A stretch of 64,000 nucleotides of DNA from Alphaproteobacteria bacterium (lineage in GTDB: Bacteria; Pseudomonadota; Alphaproteobacteria; Sphingomonadales; Emcibacteraceae), in NCBI GenBank assembly GCA_002401455.1, contig NVTE01000001.1, forward strand, positions 356,980-420,979. The letters are read 5' to 3'. Below are positions 19,003-27,121 of this stretch, one piece after another. The notes below the pieces were generated by a model that saw only the letters and a list, made by a program, of their open reading frames with translations, was not told the origin of the DNA and did not search any database. Numbering within the stretch: position 1 is the stretch's first letter; every line of letters begins with the position of its first letter. Position numbers and translations under genes: made by a program.

Positions 19003-20430
19003 TTAGCCCGCACAGCAGGACAGTTTGGTGATATCCTTGCCAAAGCCCTGAGCTGCCAGCTTGAGGCCCTCGACCGTGGTTAGATAGGGGAAGATCATCT
19101 CGCCCAGCTCGCGGGTGGTCATACCATGCCTGATCGCCATCACCGCTGTCTGAATGCTGTCCGCGCCTTCCGGGGCGATAATCTGTGCCCCCAGCAGGCG
19201 GTCCGTTGCCCCATCCGCCACCAGCTTGATCAGGCCCCGCATATCCCGGGCTGCCAACGCCCGGGGTAGCTGGTCGAGCGGCAGAAGGGAAGTTTTCGTC
19301 TGGAGTCCAGCGGACTTTGCCGCCGCTTCCGTCAGCCCAACCCCGGCAATCTGTGGATCGGTAAAGACCACCCACGGCATCACCGAATTATCATAGGCCA
19401 GGCTGTCCCCCTTCAGGGCATTGAGCGCCGCGAGCTTAGCCCCATAAGCCGCCATATAGACATATTGATCCCGGCCGGTGACATCCCCGGCGGCATAGAC
19501 CGTGGGGTTACTGGTCCGCAGATGATCATCGACAACAATGCCGCCATTGGCCAGCAGATCTATGCCTGCGTCCTCAAGCCCGAGGCCCGAACTGTTAGGT
19601 CGGCGTCCCGTGGTCAGCAGCAAATAATCGGCTGTGAGAGTTTCCCGGTTGCCAGACACTGATATTTCAAGAGAGACCCCCTCACCTGCCTTATCAACTC
19701 TTTGGTAGCTCAGACCCGTGCGCACCATGATTCCTTCCTGCTCAAAAAATCCGGTCAGAGCGGTGGCAACTTCTGGCTCTGCCTCGGGCAATAACCGGCG
19801 TCTGGTCACCAGGGTCACCCTGACCCCGGCCCGGGCAAACATCTGTGCCAGTTCACAGCCAATATAGCCACCGCCGAGGATCATCATCGACCGGGGCAGT
19901 TCTGTCAATTCAAGGGCCGTGGTACTGGTCAGATAAGGCACATGGGCCAACCCAGGAATATCGGGCAGGGCCGGTGACGACCCGGTGGTAATGATCACCT
20001 TAGCCGCCGTGATCTCTCCTGCCGCCACCTGGACACCGGACGGGGTTAATCGCGCCCGCCCTTCCAGGTAAGTAACATTCTGATAATCGGGCAGCAGGTC
20101 CCGGTATTTCCTGTTGCGTAAGGTCGTTACCAGAGCATCTTTATCCGCGACCACCCGTCGCCAGTCAGTGACATGCGCTTCGCCCACAATGCCCGCAAAC
20201 CGTTCAGCCGTCCGGGCACCATGGAGTGCCTCCGCCATACGAATCATAGTTTTGGACGGTACACAGCCCACATTGACACAAGTCCCGCCCAGGGTGCCAT
20301 GGCCAATCAATGCCACCTTCGCCCCCTGGTCTGCGGCGGTTATCGCCGCCGAAAATCCCGCAGACCCGGCACCGATGACGGCGATATCATATGTGGTAAT
20401 AGCCGCTTCAACGGTTCTATGATCTGACAT
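19003..20430 (-). CDS. merA: Mercuric reductase (no N-terminal heavy-metal domain)
   Basis: The 475-residue pyridine nucleotide-disulfide oxidoreductase would reduce Hg(II) to Hg(0) with NADPH in the cytoplasm. The FAD motif is DIAVIGAGSAGFSAAITAADQGAKVALI, and the redox-active disulfide is in GGTCVNVGCVPSKTMIRM. The C-terminus ends LSCCAG, the Cys pair that delivers Hg(II) in MerA and that separates it from lipoamide dehydrogenases. The N-terminal HMA domain found in many MerA proteins is absent, as in the shorter forms. merR is divergent 86 bases away, but there is no merT, merP or merB here. Confidence 0.9.
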   Translation of the reverse strand: MSDHRTVEAAITTYDIAVIGAGSAGFSAAITAADQGAKVALIGHGTLGGTCVNVGCVPSKTMIRMAEALHGARTAERFAGIVGEAHVTDWRRVVADKDALVTTLRNRKYRDLLPDYQNVTYLEGRARLTPSGVQVAAGEITAAKVIITTGSSPALPDIPGLAHVPYLTSTTALELTELPRSMMILGGGYIGCELAQMFARAGVRVTLVTRRRLLPEAEPEVATALTGFFEQEGIMVRTGLSYQRVDKAGEGVSLEISVSGNRETLTADYLLLTTGRRPNSSGLGLEDAGIDLLANGGIVVDDHLRTSNPTVYAAGDVTGRDQYVYMAAYGAKLAALNALKGDSLAYDNSVMPWVVFTDPQIAGVGLTEAAAKSAGLQTKTSLLPLDQLPRALAARDMRGLIKLVADGATDRLLGAQIIAPEGADSIQTAVMAIRHGMTTRELGEMIFPYLTTVEGLKLAAQGFGKDITKLSCCAG

Positions 20431-20475
20431 CTTAATTCTCTTTTTTACCCCGTATCTCTTGACTTTGCACCTGAC

Positions 20476-20506
20476 AAGGTAAACCCTGTAGTAACTACAG
20501 ACTCAA
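20476..20506 (-). promoter_or_regulatory. MerR-type merA promoter and operator
   Basis: Reading toward merA, TTGAGT (plus 20501-20506) and TACCTT (plus 20476-20481) are 19 bases apart. This over-long spacer is characteristic of promoters that MerR-family proteins activate by DNA distortion. The spacer holds a perfect dyad, CTGTAGTAACTACAG (20486-20500). The arrangement lies between divergent merA and merR, so MerR probably controls both genes from here. Confidence 0.8.
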
Positions 20507-20516
20507 GAGGTATTTT

Positions 20517-20942
20517 ATGGTCCCCCAGAAAGATGACTTTAGAATTGGTGCCCTGTCCAGGCAGTCCGGGGTCAAGATTGAAACAATCCGCTATTATGAA
20601 CGGATCGGCGTCATGCCCCCGCCACCGCGCAGTCAGAGCGGATACCGCCTGTATGACGACAGCCACCTCAGACGCTTATCTTTCATCCGCCGAAGCCGGC
20701 ACCTTGGGTTTTCATTGGAGGAAATCCGCGGTCTTCTGGTCCTGGTAGATGGTCATGCCTATAGCTGTGCCCAGGTTCAGGCCCTGACTCAGGATCACCT
20801 TGAAACCACACGCCGCAAGATCGCCGACCTGCAAAAGCTCGAAGGCGTGCTCGGCGATATGGTTGCCCAATGTGATGGCGGGCTGGTGCCCGACTGTCCG
20901 GTCATTGATATTCTCTTTGACCAGAAGCCGGGCAACCAGTGA
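20517..20942 (+). CDS. merR: MerR, mercury-responsive regulator
   Basis: The 141-residue MerR-family activator has an N-terminal winged helix (FRIGALSRQSGVKIETIRYYERIGVMPPPPRSQSGYRLYDD), a dimerisation helix and a metal-binding C-terminus. Cysteines at 84, 119 and 127 occupy the places of the three Hg(II) ligands of Tn501 MerR (82, 117, 126), which supports mercury over copper, zinc or oxidative stress as the signal. AAGAGGT lies five bases before the ATG. Divergence from merA across a 19-bp-spacer promoter agrees with the assignment. Confidence 0.88.
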   Translation: MVPQKDDFRIGALSRQSGVKIETIRYYERIGVMPPPPRSQSGYRLYDDSHLRRLSFIRRSRHLGFSLEEIRGLLVLVDGHAYSCAQVQALTQDHLETTRRKIADLQKLEGVLGDMVAQCDGGLVPDCPVIDILFDQKPGNQ

Positions 20943-20986
20943 CAGGGATCAGACGGACGTCTCGGCCTTACCCTCTAATTCATCGA

Positions 20987-22300
20987 TTATAAATTCCCCA
21001 GAATATCATCCAGGGTATTGACGATGACATCAATCTCCTGTTCAGAGATGATCAAGGGCGGGGACAGGGCGATGATATCGGCGGTGGTCCGGATCAGCAG
21101 TCCGGCCTCAAAAGCTTTCAGATAAGCCTCAAACGCGCGCGCCCCCGGTTGGCCGTCCCGGGGCTGCAGCTCGATGGCCCCGACCAGGCCAATGTTGCGC
21201 ACATCAATCACACCGTCATGGCGGGCGAGACTATGCAGCGCTTTCTGCCAATAGGGCGCCAAATCATGAGCCCGACCAAACAGGTTTTCTTGTCGGTAGA
21301 CATCCAGTGTGGCAATGCCGGCCGCGCAAGCCAGCGGATGGCCGCTATAGGTATAGCCGTGGAACAGCTCAACCATATTTTCCGGCCCGGTCATCAGCGC
21401 ATCGTGAACCTTGTCACTGACCATCACCGCGCCCATGGGCACCGCGCCATTGGTCAGGCCCTTGGCGGTGGTAATCAGGTCCGGCTGAACGCCAAAATGG
21501 GCGGCGGCACAGCTATCGCCAAGCCGGCCAAAGGCGGTGATCACTTCATCAAAGATCAGCAGAATGTCATGGTCCGCACAGATTTTACGCAGCTTCTCCA
21601 GATAGCCTTGAGGTGGAACCAGCACCCCGGCGGACCCGGCCATGGGCTCGACAATCACCGCCGCAATAGTATGAGCCCCATGCAGCGCGATCAAATCCAG
21701 CAGCCGGTCCGCCTTATCAGCCCCATGCTCGGGCAGGCCCTTGGAAAAGGCATTCTTCGCCAGATCATGGGTATGGGGCAGGTGGTCGACCTCGGACAAT
21801 AACGGGCCATAAGCCTGGCGGTTGGGCATAATTCCGCCCACAGAAAGCCCGCCGAAATTGACCCCGTGATAACCACGCTCGCGGCCGATCAGCTTGATCT
21901 TGTCCGCCTTACCCCGGGCCTTTTGATAGGCACGGCAGATTTTCAGCGCCGTATCGACGGATTCAGAGCCACTGTTGGTGAAGAAGGCATGGTTGAGGTC
22001 GCCGGGGAACAAGTCCGCCAGCCGCTCGGCAAATTCAAAGGCCAGCGGGTGGCCGGCCTGAAACGCCGGGGAATAGGTCATCTGATCGACCTGGGCCTTA
22101 ATCGCCTCATTGATTTTTCGGTTACCGTGACCAGCATTGACGCACCATAACCCGGCACAGCCATCAAGGATTTTCTGACCCTCGGCGGTTTCATAATACA
22201 TGCCGTCCGCCGCCACCATCACCCGCGGGTTTTTCTTAAAAGCCCGGTTAGGGGTAAAAGGCATCCAATAGGCGGCGGTATCCTGGTCAAAAGTTGTCAT
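20987..22300 (-). CDS. Class III omega-aminotransferase (beta-alanine/putrescine--pyruvate type)
   Basis: The 437-residue PLP enzyme has the class III features NSGSESVDTALKICRAYQKARG, GRERGYHGVNFGGLSVGG, the cofactor Asp in LLIFDEVITAFGRLG and the Schiff-base Lys in TTAKGLTNGAVPMGAVM. The closest named relatives, by sequence feel, are beta-alanine--pyruvate and other omega-amino acid--pyruvate aminotransferases. The XRE-cupin regulator directly upstream on the same strand belongs to the PuuR-like type often linked to polyamine catabolism, which suggests amines as substrates. The malonic semialdehyde reductase-like gene at 58188 could act on a beta-alanine product, but it is far away. Confidence 0.88.
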   Translation of the reverse strand: MTTFDQDTAAYWMPFTPNRAFKKNPRVMVAADGMYYETAEGQKILDGCAGLWCVNAGHGNRKINEAIKAQVDQMTYSPAFQAGHPLAFEFAERLADLFPGDLNHAFFTNSGSESVDTALKICRAYQKARGKADKIKLIGRERGYHGVNFGGLSVGGIMPNRQAYGPLLSEVDHLPHTHDLAKNAFSKGLPEHGADKADRLLDLIALHGAHTIAAVIVEPMAGSAGVLVPPQGYLEKLRKICADHDILLIFDEVITAFGRLGDSCAAAHFGVQPDLITTAKGLTNGAVPMGAVMVSDKVHDALMTGPENMVELFHGYTYSGHPLACAAGIATLDVYRQENLFGRAHDLAPYWQKALHSLARHDGVIDVRNIGLVGAIELQPRDGQPGARAFEAYLKAFEAGLLIRTTADIIALSPPLIISEQEIDVIVNTLDDILGNL

Positions 22301-22337
22301 GGCTCATATATCCCAAATTCTGTTATGCTATGGCCCA

Positions 22338-22373
22338 AGTATATGAAGTTCGCCAACGGGCTAACAAGCCGTT
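22338..22373 (-). promoter_or_regulatory. Putative aminotransferase promoter with dyad over the -35
   Basis: Toward the aminotransferase, TTGTTA (plus 22362-22367) and TATACT (plus 22338-22343) stand 18 bases apart. An imperfect dyad on the plus strand (AACGGGCTAACAAGCCGTT, 22355-22373, one-base bulge) covers the -35 and could be a repressor site. Confidence 0.45.
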
Positions 22374-22421
22374 ATTTTGACAAATGTAAGTGATTGAAAT
22401 CCCTGAAAAAAGTCTGATAAT

Positions 22422-22439
22422 TGTTTAGGATACTAAACA
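22422..22439. promoter_or_regulatory. Inverted repeat between the XRE-cupin regulator and the aminotransferase
   Basis: Arms TGTTTAG and CTAAACA enclose GATA, a perfect 18-base dyad 22 bases beyond the regulator stop codon. It is AT-rich and lacks a T tract, so I read it as a possible binding site of the adjacent XRE-cupin protein rather than a terminator. Confidence 0.4.
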
Positions 22440-22460
22440 GATGACTTTTAAGGCTGAAAT

Positions 22461-23009
22461 CTAGAAGGTCGGCGGGGTGCAGGCGGTGACCAGCTCACAT
22501 TCCTCGCTACCGATATTTTTGAACCGGTGGGGTTGCTGGCTGTCGAAATAATAGGCGTCCCCCGGTCCGAGAATTTTCTTCTGGTCGCCGACCTCGATCT
22601 GAAGGTGGCCCTTGAGGATCAGGCCGCATTCCTCGCCCTCATGGGTCAGAGTCGTTTTGCCGGTGGTCGCCCCCGGCTGATATTTTTCATGCAGCAGCTG
22701 GATAGCCTTGGATTTCCGGGCCGCCCCCACCTGACGAAAGGACACGCCCCGGTCGCCGATCTCCAGCAGGTCCTCGGCGGCAAAGAATATCTGCCCCTCC
22801 GCCGTGGAGGTTTCATCAAAAAATTCCGCCAGACTGATGGGAATGCCGTCAAGAATTCGCTTCAAGGCACCAACCGTAGGATTGAGCCGGTTGGATTCGA
22901 TCTGGGAAATGCTGGCATTGGCAACGCCGGTTCTCTTCGCCAGCTCCCGTTGGGACAGGCGGCTGTCCGTACGAATTTCCTTAAGACGTTTTCCAATATC
23001 CAATGTCAT
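22461..23009 (-). CDS. XRE-family regulator with C-terminal cupin domain (PuuR-like)
   Basis: The 182-residue protein has a helix-turn-helix at residues 7-60 (LKEIRTDSRLSQRELAKRTGVANASISQIESNRLNPTVGALKRIL) and a cupin at about 105-180 (GEECGLILKGHLQIEVGDQKKILGPGDAYYFDSQQPHRFKNIG). This layout is shared by PuuR and related repressors of polyamine or amino-acid catabolism, where the cupin binds the inducer. The aminotransferase downstream on the same strand is the likely target. The YceI gene upstream ends 30 bases before this start, so it may be read from that operon as well. Confidence 0.9.
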   Translation of the reverse strand: MTLDIGKRLKEIRTDSRLSQRELAKRTGVANASISQIESNRLNPTVGALKRILDGIPISLAEFFDETSTAEGQIFFAAEDLLEIGDRGVSFRQVGAARKSKAIQLLHEKYQPGATTGKTTLTHEGEECGLILKGHLQIEVGDQKKILGPGDAYYFDSQQPHRFKNIGSEECELVTACTPPTF

Positions 23010-23039
23010 AATGCTGTCCTGATTAAACGGAAAAGCAGT

Positions 23040-23666
23040 CTAGCCTGTCTTGCCCTGAACAATCAAGGCCTCGGCCTCAATCCTGATCCTGACATCATCC
23101 CCGACGAAGGGCAGATAATGTTTCATGCCCCACAAGGAGCGCTTGATGGTCGTTCTGATCGAAAAACCCGTGCGCATGACATTGGTCGGAAGATCCATGG
23201 CCCGTTTGTTGAGACGGATTTTCAGGGTCAGGGGTTTGGTAACACCAAGCAGGGTGAAAGTTCCCTCTACCGTCGCCCGGTTGTCCCCCAACAGGGTCAC
23301 TTTTGTGCTGGTGAAGGTGGCTGTGGGATATTTTTCTACATTGAAAAAATCGGCACTCTTCAAATGGGTATCAAATTTATCCTGGCCGGTCATGATGCTG
23401 GCCGTCTTCAGGGTGATGGTGACCAAGCTCTGATCTGGGCTGTCATGATCCAGAACGATCCGGCCATCATAGTCCATAAACTGCCCCATGGACGTGGAAA
23501 AGCCCAAATGACTGGCAAACCACATGATATTGGTATGGGATTTATCCAATGCATAGACTTCTTTGCCGGTAAGTTGCCTTTCTGCCAAGGCCTCTAGCGG
23601 GCTGGCCAGCGACAGGATTACCCCGAGGACCATCATGAGAACTTTAATCATCATTGCGAAATTCAT
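23040..23666 (-). CDS. YceI-family secreted lipid-binding protein
   Basis: The 208-residue protein has an N-terminal signal peptide (MIKVLMMVLGVILSLASPLEALA region). The YceI lipocalin-like barrel follows: YALDKSHTNIMWFASHLGFSTSMGQF, then LKSADFFNVEKYPTATFTSTKV and LGVTKPLTLKIRL. YceI proteins are periplasmic and bind isoprenoid or amide lipids. The gene starts two bases after the stop codon of the small membrane-protein gene, which overlaps the lipoprotein-like gene by four bases. This tight coupling implies a shared job, probably at the cell envelope. Confidence 0.92.
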   Translation of the reverse strand: MNFAMMIKVLMMVLGVILSLASPLEALAERQLTGKEVYALDKSHTNIMWFASHLGFSTSMGQFMDYDGRIVLDHDSPDQSLVTITLKTASIMTGQDKFDTHLKSADFFNVEKYPTATFTSTKVTLLGDNRATVEGTFTLLGVTKPLTLKIRLNKRAMDLPTNVMRTGFSIRTTIKRSLWGMKHYLPFVGDDVRIRIEAEALIVQGKTG

Positions 23667-23668
23667 CC

Positions 23669-23929
23669 TTAGTTTTTGCCTCTGAACCTATCTTTTAACC
23701 AGGTCAGATTCATCAAAAGCCAGACCGGGACCACAATAATGGCCCCCAGAAGAATATAACTTCCGCCCCATTCAATAACACTGATCGTCAGATCATAAAC
23801 TTTGCCCATGGTCTGAGGAATATCGTGGATCAGGTCCGCCGGGCTGACATCAAAGAAATCCAGCGCCAGACCGACAACCAGAGAGGCCACCAGAAGCTTC
23901 CAGATAATACTCATTGTAGACTTATTCAT
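23669..23929 (-). CDS. Small two-helix membrane protein (DUF6460-like)
   Basis: The 86-residue protein has two hydrophobic stretches, at about residues 8-25 and 52-75 (GSYILLGAIIVVPVWLLMNLTWL). Between them lies an amphipathic segment with DLIHDIPQTMGKVYDLTISVIEWG. The pattern resembles the alphaproteobacterial DUF6460 family as I remember it, but I cannot confirm this. It is sandwiched between the lipoprotein-like gene (4-base overlap) and YceI (2-base gap), so all three are almost certainly co-translated. Confidence 0.75.
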   Translation of the reverse strand: MNKSTMSIIWKLLVASLVVGLALDFFDVSPADLIHDIPQTMGKVYDLTISVIEWGGSYILLGAIIVVPVWLLMNLTWLKDRFRGKN

Positions 23930-24300
23930 TTTTTCTCCTGCGGATTTTTGGCGGGCTCTGAGCTGACTTTGGGCTGGCTCAGATCAGAAAATATTTCTTC
24001 TTCCATGTCATAACGCAATTGCCGCGTCATAAAATCAACAGCGATTTTCTGTTCCTGTGTCAGGCGTGTTGTCGCCGACAGAAGAGCTAGTTTATTCATC
24101 GCCTCCTGATAGTTACGCGCTTTTGCCGCCGTAACAATTTCCGCAATATGCTGTTGTAGTTCAGATCTTTCAGCACTGAAGCTCTGTACCAATCGCGCTT
24201 GTTCCGGGGTTTTTTCCTGTGTATCGTCCGACAGACCACAGGACGCCTCCATCCCCACCATCATCAGAACCAATCCCAGACTTGCTATAGTCTTATACAT
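23926..24300 (-). CDS. Small exported protein, possibly lipoprotein, unknown function
   Basis: The 124-residue protein has an N-terminal hydrophobic signal ending EASCGLSDD; the Cys at residue 21 could be lipidated, though Glu at -3 makes the lipobox atypical. The remainder is helical and charged (AERSELQQHIAEIVTAAKARNYQEAMNKLALLS), with a Lys/Pro-rich tail. No family is recognised. It is the first gene of a four-gene unit with the small membrane protein, YceI and the XRE-cupin regulator. Confidence 0.7.
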   Translation of the reverse strand: MYKTIASLGLVLMMVGMEASCGLSDDTQEKTPEQARLVQSFSAERSELQQHIAEIVTAAKARNYQEAMNKLALLSATTRLTQEQKIAVDFMTRQLRYDMEEEIFSDLSQPKVSSEPAKNPQEKK

Positions 24301-24351
24301 TACCTACCCTATTTTTTATGGTTTCACCTGACAGGGTAATCTCTATGGCCC

Positions 24352-24389
24352 AAAAAAACAATCCCCGGCAACATCACGTCACCGGGGAT
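24352..24389 (-). terminator. Terminator of paaN
   Basis: Read on the minus strand, the perfect 8-bp stem ATCCCCGG/CCGGGGAT is followed by TGTTTTTTT. It lies 23 bases beyond the paaN stop codon. Confidence 0.85.
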
Positions 24390-24412
24390 CATAAATTCAG
24401 GCGCTAAAATTC

Positions 24413-26074
24413 CTAGATATGTCTTCTGCTCTGAACCACACGGTAGCGGTTGGAGACATAAGCTGTATCCGACAGGGCCGCATTGGCCGCCGGATTACAA
24501 CCCGTGGCATGGAAGTCACTGAAGGCGGCTGTCTGGTTGACATAAACAGGACCAGTCAGGTTAAAGGACACCGCAACCCCGGACCGACATGCTGCCGCTT
24601 CCGCCTGGTCGAGAATATCTTCCGATGTGGAATAGACACCAAAGCTGATCGCGCCATTGGTTTTGACACTATTCTCAACGATGCTCAGGCTGTCGGCGGT
24701 ATTCTTGCTCGGCACGACATAAGAAATCGGCCCGAACAATTCAGCACTGTAGGAGCTTTCATCGGTAGCTTTCAGGATCAGGGGCGTCTGGATGGTCGCG
24801 CCGTCAAACCCAGCCATGGGCACAGACCGGGAGGCCAGAACCACATTATCGCCCTTGCCGTATTTTGCGATACGCTCCAGGGTGGCTTCGCTCTGGATCG
24901 CGCCAAGGATGGCACAGGCCCGTTCATCATCACTGTTCAGTTTTTCAACACCGGTGGCCAAGGCCGCCACAACCTCATCAAAGCTCTTATGGCCGTCGTC
25001 GGTTTCAATACCGCCTTCAGGAATGAAGATATTCTGCGGTGTGGTACACATCTGACCGGAATAAAGGCTCAGGGTGAAGGACAGGTTGCCGATCATGCCG
25101 CGGAAATTGTCGGTGCTGTCGATGATGACACAGTTAACACCAGCTTTTTCCGTATAGACCAGGGCCTGACGGGCGTTATCTTCCAGCCAGTTACCAAAAC
25201 CGGTGCTGCCGGTAAAGTCAATCAGCTTAACTTCAGGTGCCAACGCCAGATCTTTGGCCAGCAGCGCATCGGGGCCATCAACGGCCAGCGTGACAAGATT
25301 AGGGTTGAAGCCTTCTTCCTTCAGCACATCGCGGCAAATTTCGACAGTGATCGCCAGAGGAAGAATGCCACCGGGGTGTGGCTTGACAATGACGGCATTA
25401 CCAGTGACAAGACTGGCAAACATGCCGGGATAGCTATTCCAGGTGGGGAAAGTGGAACAACCGATCACCAGGCCAATACCCCGGGGGACAACAGTAAAAT
25501 TCTTTTCCATGACAATAGGGTCGCGCTTGCCCTGGGGTTTTTCCCAACGGGCGACAGCCGGGGTGCGGGCCATGTCTTCGTAAGCATAAACCACGGCCTC
25601 CAGCCCCCGGTCCTGAGCGTGGGGGCCGCCGGCCTGAAAGGCCATCATGAAGGCCTGACCTGTGGTATGCATGACCGCAAAGCCCATTTCAAAGCTGCGT
25701 TTGTTGATCCGATCCAGGATTTCCAAACAAATTCCGGTACGGGTTTCGATGGAAGTCGTGGCCCATTCCTGACGGAGGGCTTCGACTTCTGACACCAGAA
25801 CCTTCACATCCACTTTCGGATAGGTGATACCCAGATCAAAACCATAAGGAGATTTTTCAGACCCGACAGTGCCGATCTTGCCGGGCATATCAAAGTCAAA
25901 ATTCTTATTGAGAAGTGCCTTGAAAGCCGCCTCGCCGTCTTTACTGGCGGTTTCGCCGTAAACCCGGGGGCTAGGGCTTTCCGGATAGGCCGTCCAATAT
26001 TCCCGGGTCCGGCTGGCAGAGATACCTTTTTCAAGGGTTTCTTTGTGACGCTCGAATAACGCAGATTGTGACAT
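24413..26074 (-). CDS. paaN: Phenylacetate degradation aldehyde dehydrogenase PaaN
   Basis: The 553-residue member of the aldehyde dehydrogenase superfamily matches the PaaN type: an N-terminal extension (HKETLEKGISASRTREYWTAYPESPSPRVYG), the cofactor segment GLVIGCSTFPTWNSYPGMFASLVTGNAVIVKPHP and the catalytic Cys in YSGQMCTTPQN. It lacks the C-terminal MaoC hydratase domain of PaaZ, so in such organisms the ring-opening hydrolase must be supplied separately. It would oxidise the semialdehyde formed from oxepin-CoA. It is divergent from paaGHIJ, and a GC-rich palindrome lies in the shared region. Confidence 0.92.
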   Translation of the reverse strand: MSQSALFERHKETLEKGISASRTREYWTAYPESPSPRVYGETASKDGEAAFKALLNKNFDFDMPGKIGTVGSEKSPYGFDLGITYPKVDVKVLVSEVEALRQEWATTSIETRTGICLEILDRINKRSFEMGFAVMHTTGQAFMMAFQAGGPHAQDRGLEAVVYAYEDMARTPAVARWEKPQGKRDPIVMEKNFTVVPRGIGLVIGCSTFPTWNSYPGMFASLVTGNAVIVKPHPGGILPLAITVEICRDVLKEEGFNPNLVTLAVDGPDALLAKDLALAPEVKLIDFTGSTGFGNWLEDNARQALVYTEKAGVNCVIIDSTDNFRGMIGNLSFTLSLYSGQMCTTPQNIFIPEGGIETDDGHKSFDEVVAALATGVEKLNSDDERACAILGAIQSEATLERIAKYGKGDNVVLASRSVPMAGFDGATIQTPLILKATDESSYSAELFGPISYVVPSKNTADSLSIVENSVKTNGAISFGVYSTSEDILDQAEAAACRSGVAVSFNLTGPVYVNQTAAFSDFHATGCNPAANAALSDTAYVSNRYRVVQSRRHI

Positions 26075-26178
26075 GCTTTCTTTCTCCTGATAAATTTTTG
26101 GCTACCCCATTTACATAGCACCTTAGACAGTTATTTAACATATTTATTGACTAAAACGCAGGTATTTGTAATTAATAG

Positions 26179-26188
26179 ACCGTACGGT
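26179..26188. promoter_or_regulatory. Palindrome ACCGTACGGT in the paaN/paaG divergent region
   Basis: A perfect 10-base palindrome lies about 100 bases from each start codon in an otherwise AT-rich 200-base region. It is a candidate operator for both directions, perhaps for the TetR protein encoded at 30912. Confidence 0.5.
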
Positions 26189-26194
26189 TGGACA

Positions 26195-26216
26195 ATTCAA
26201 GTTAAATAGCTTGAAT
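26195..26216. promoter_or_regulatory. Second dyad in the paaN/paaG region
   Basis: Arms ATTCAAG and CTTGAAT are separated by eight bases, seven bases from the ACCGTACGGT palindrome. It may be part of the same control region or a second site. Confidence 0.35.
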
Positions 26217-26274
26217 ATTTCACCCCTCCCTATGATATGCTAGCCGCCCCAACTCAGATTCAGATAAGGAATGG

Positions 26275-27075
26275 ATGACCGCAATGTCTTATAACAATAT
26301 TGAATTTACGATAATGGATGGCTTGGCCACCCTGACCCTGAACCGCCCCGACAGCCTGAACAGCTTCACAACCGAAATGCATGAAGAAGTGCGGGACGCC
26401 ATGACGCGGGTTGAAAATGATACCAGCGTCCGTTGTCTGCTGCTGACCGGTAATGGCCGGGGTTTTTGTGCCGGACAGGACCTCAACGACCGGGCGGTTA
26501 AACCCGGAGCCGGGCGCCGGGACCTGTCCGAATCGGTCGAAGAAAATTATAACCCGCTGATCAAGCGCCTGGCCAACCTGCCGATGCCGGTGATCTGTGC
26601 GGTCAACGGCGTTGCTGCCGGCGCCGGCGCCAACCTGGCCCTGGCCTGCGATATGGTTTTTGCCGCCAAGACAGCCAAATTCATCCAGGTCTTCTGCAAG
26701 ATCGGCCTGATTCCCGACAGTGGCGGCACCTATAACCTGCCGCGCAACATCGGCACCGCCCGGGCCATGGGCCTGGCCCTGACCGGCGACGCGGTTACCG
26801 CTGAGCAGGCCGAAGCCTGGGGCATGATCTGGAAGGCGGTCGACAATGACGAGCTGATGGAGGTTGCCCTGAAACAGGCGCGTCATTTCACCAGCCAGCC
26901 AACTTTAGGCTTGTCGCTGATCAAAAAATCCATTCGGGCCAGCTTTGACAATGATCTGGAGGCCCAGCTTGCCCTGGAAAGCGACTGTCAGAAACAGGCC
27001 GGTTTTTCCGATGATTACCAAGAAGGGGTCGGCGCCTTCCTCGAAAAAAGAAAACCGTCCTTTACAGGCAAATAA
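26275..27075 (+). CDS. paaG: 2-(1,2-epoxy-1,2-dihydrophenyl)acetyl-CoA isomerase
   Basis: The 266-residue crotonase-fold enzyme has NRPDSLNSFTTEMHEEVRDAM, the oxyanion-hole segments LTGNGRGFCAGQDLNDR and CAVNGVAAGAGANLALACDMV, and FCKIGLIPDSGGTYNLPR, as in PaaG. In the aerobic phenylacetate pathway it turns the ring epoxide into oxepin-CoA. The ATG at 26275 has AAGGA four bases upstream; the in-frame ATG at 26284 is the alternative. It is the first gene of paaG-paaH-paaI-paaJ. paaF and paaABCDE are not in the window. Confidence 0.9.
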   Translation: MTAMSYNNIEFTIMDGLATLTLNRPDSLNSFTTEMHEEVRDAMTRVENDTSVRCLLLTGNGRGFCAGQDLNDRAVKPGAGRRDLSESVEENYNPLIKRLANLPMPVICAVNGVAAGAGANLALACDMVFAAKTAKFIQVFCKIGLIPDSGGTYNLPRNIGTARAMGLALTGDAVTAEQAEAWGMIWKAVDNDELMEVALKQARHFTSQPTLGLSLIKKSIRASFDNDLEAQLALESDCQKQAGFSDDYQEGVGAFLEKRKPSFTGK

Positions 27076-27121
27076 TTTTATGCTTGAAACAATGCAGATA
27101 AAATAACCAAGGGTATATATC

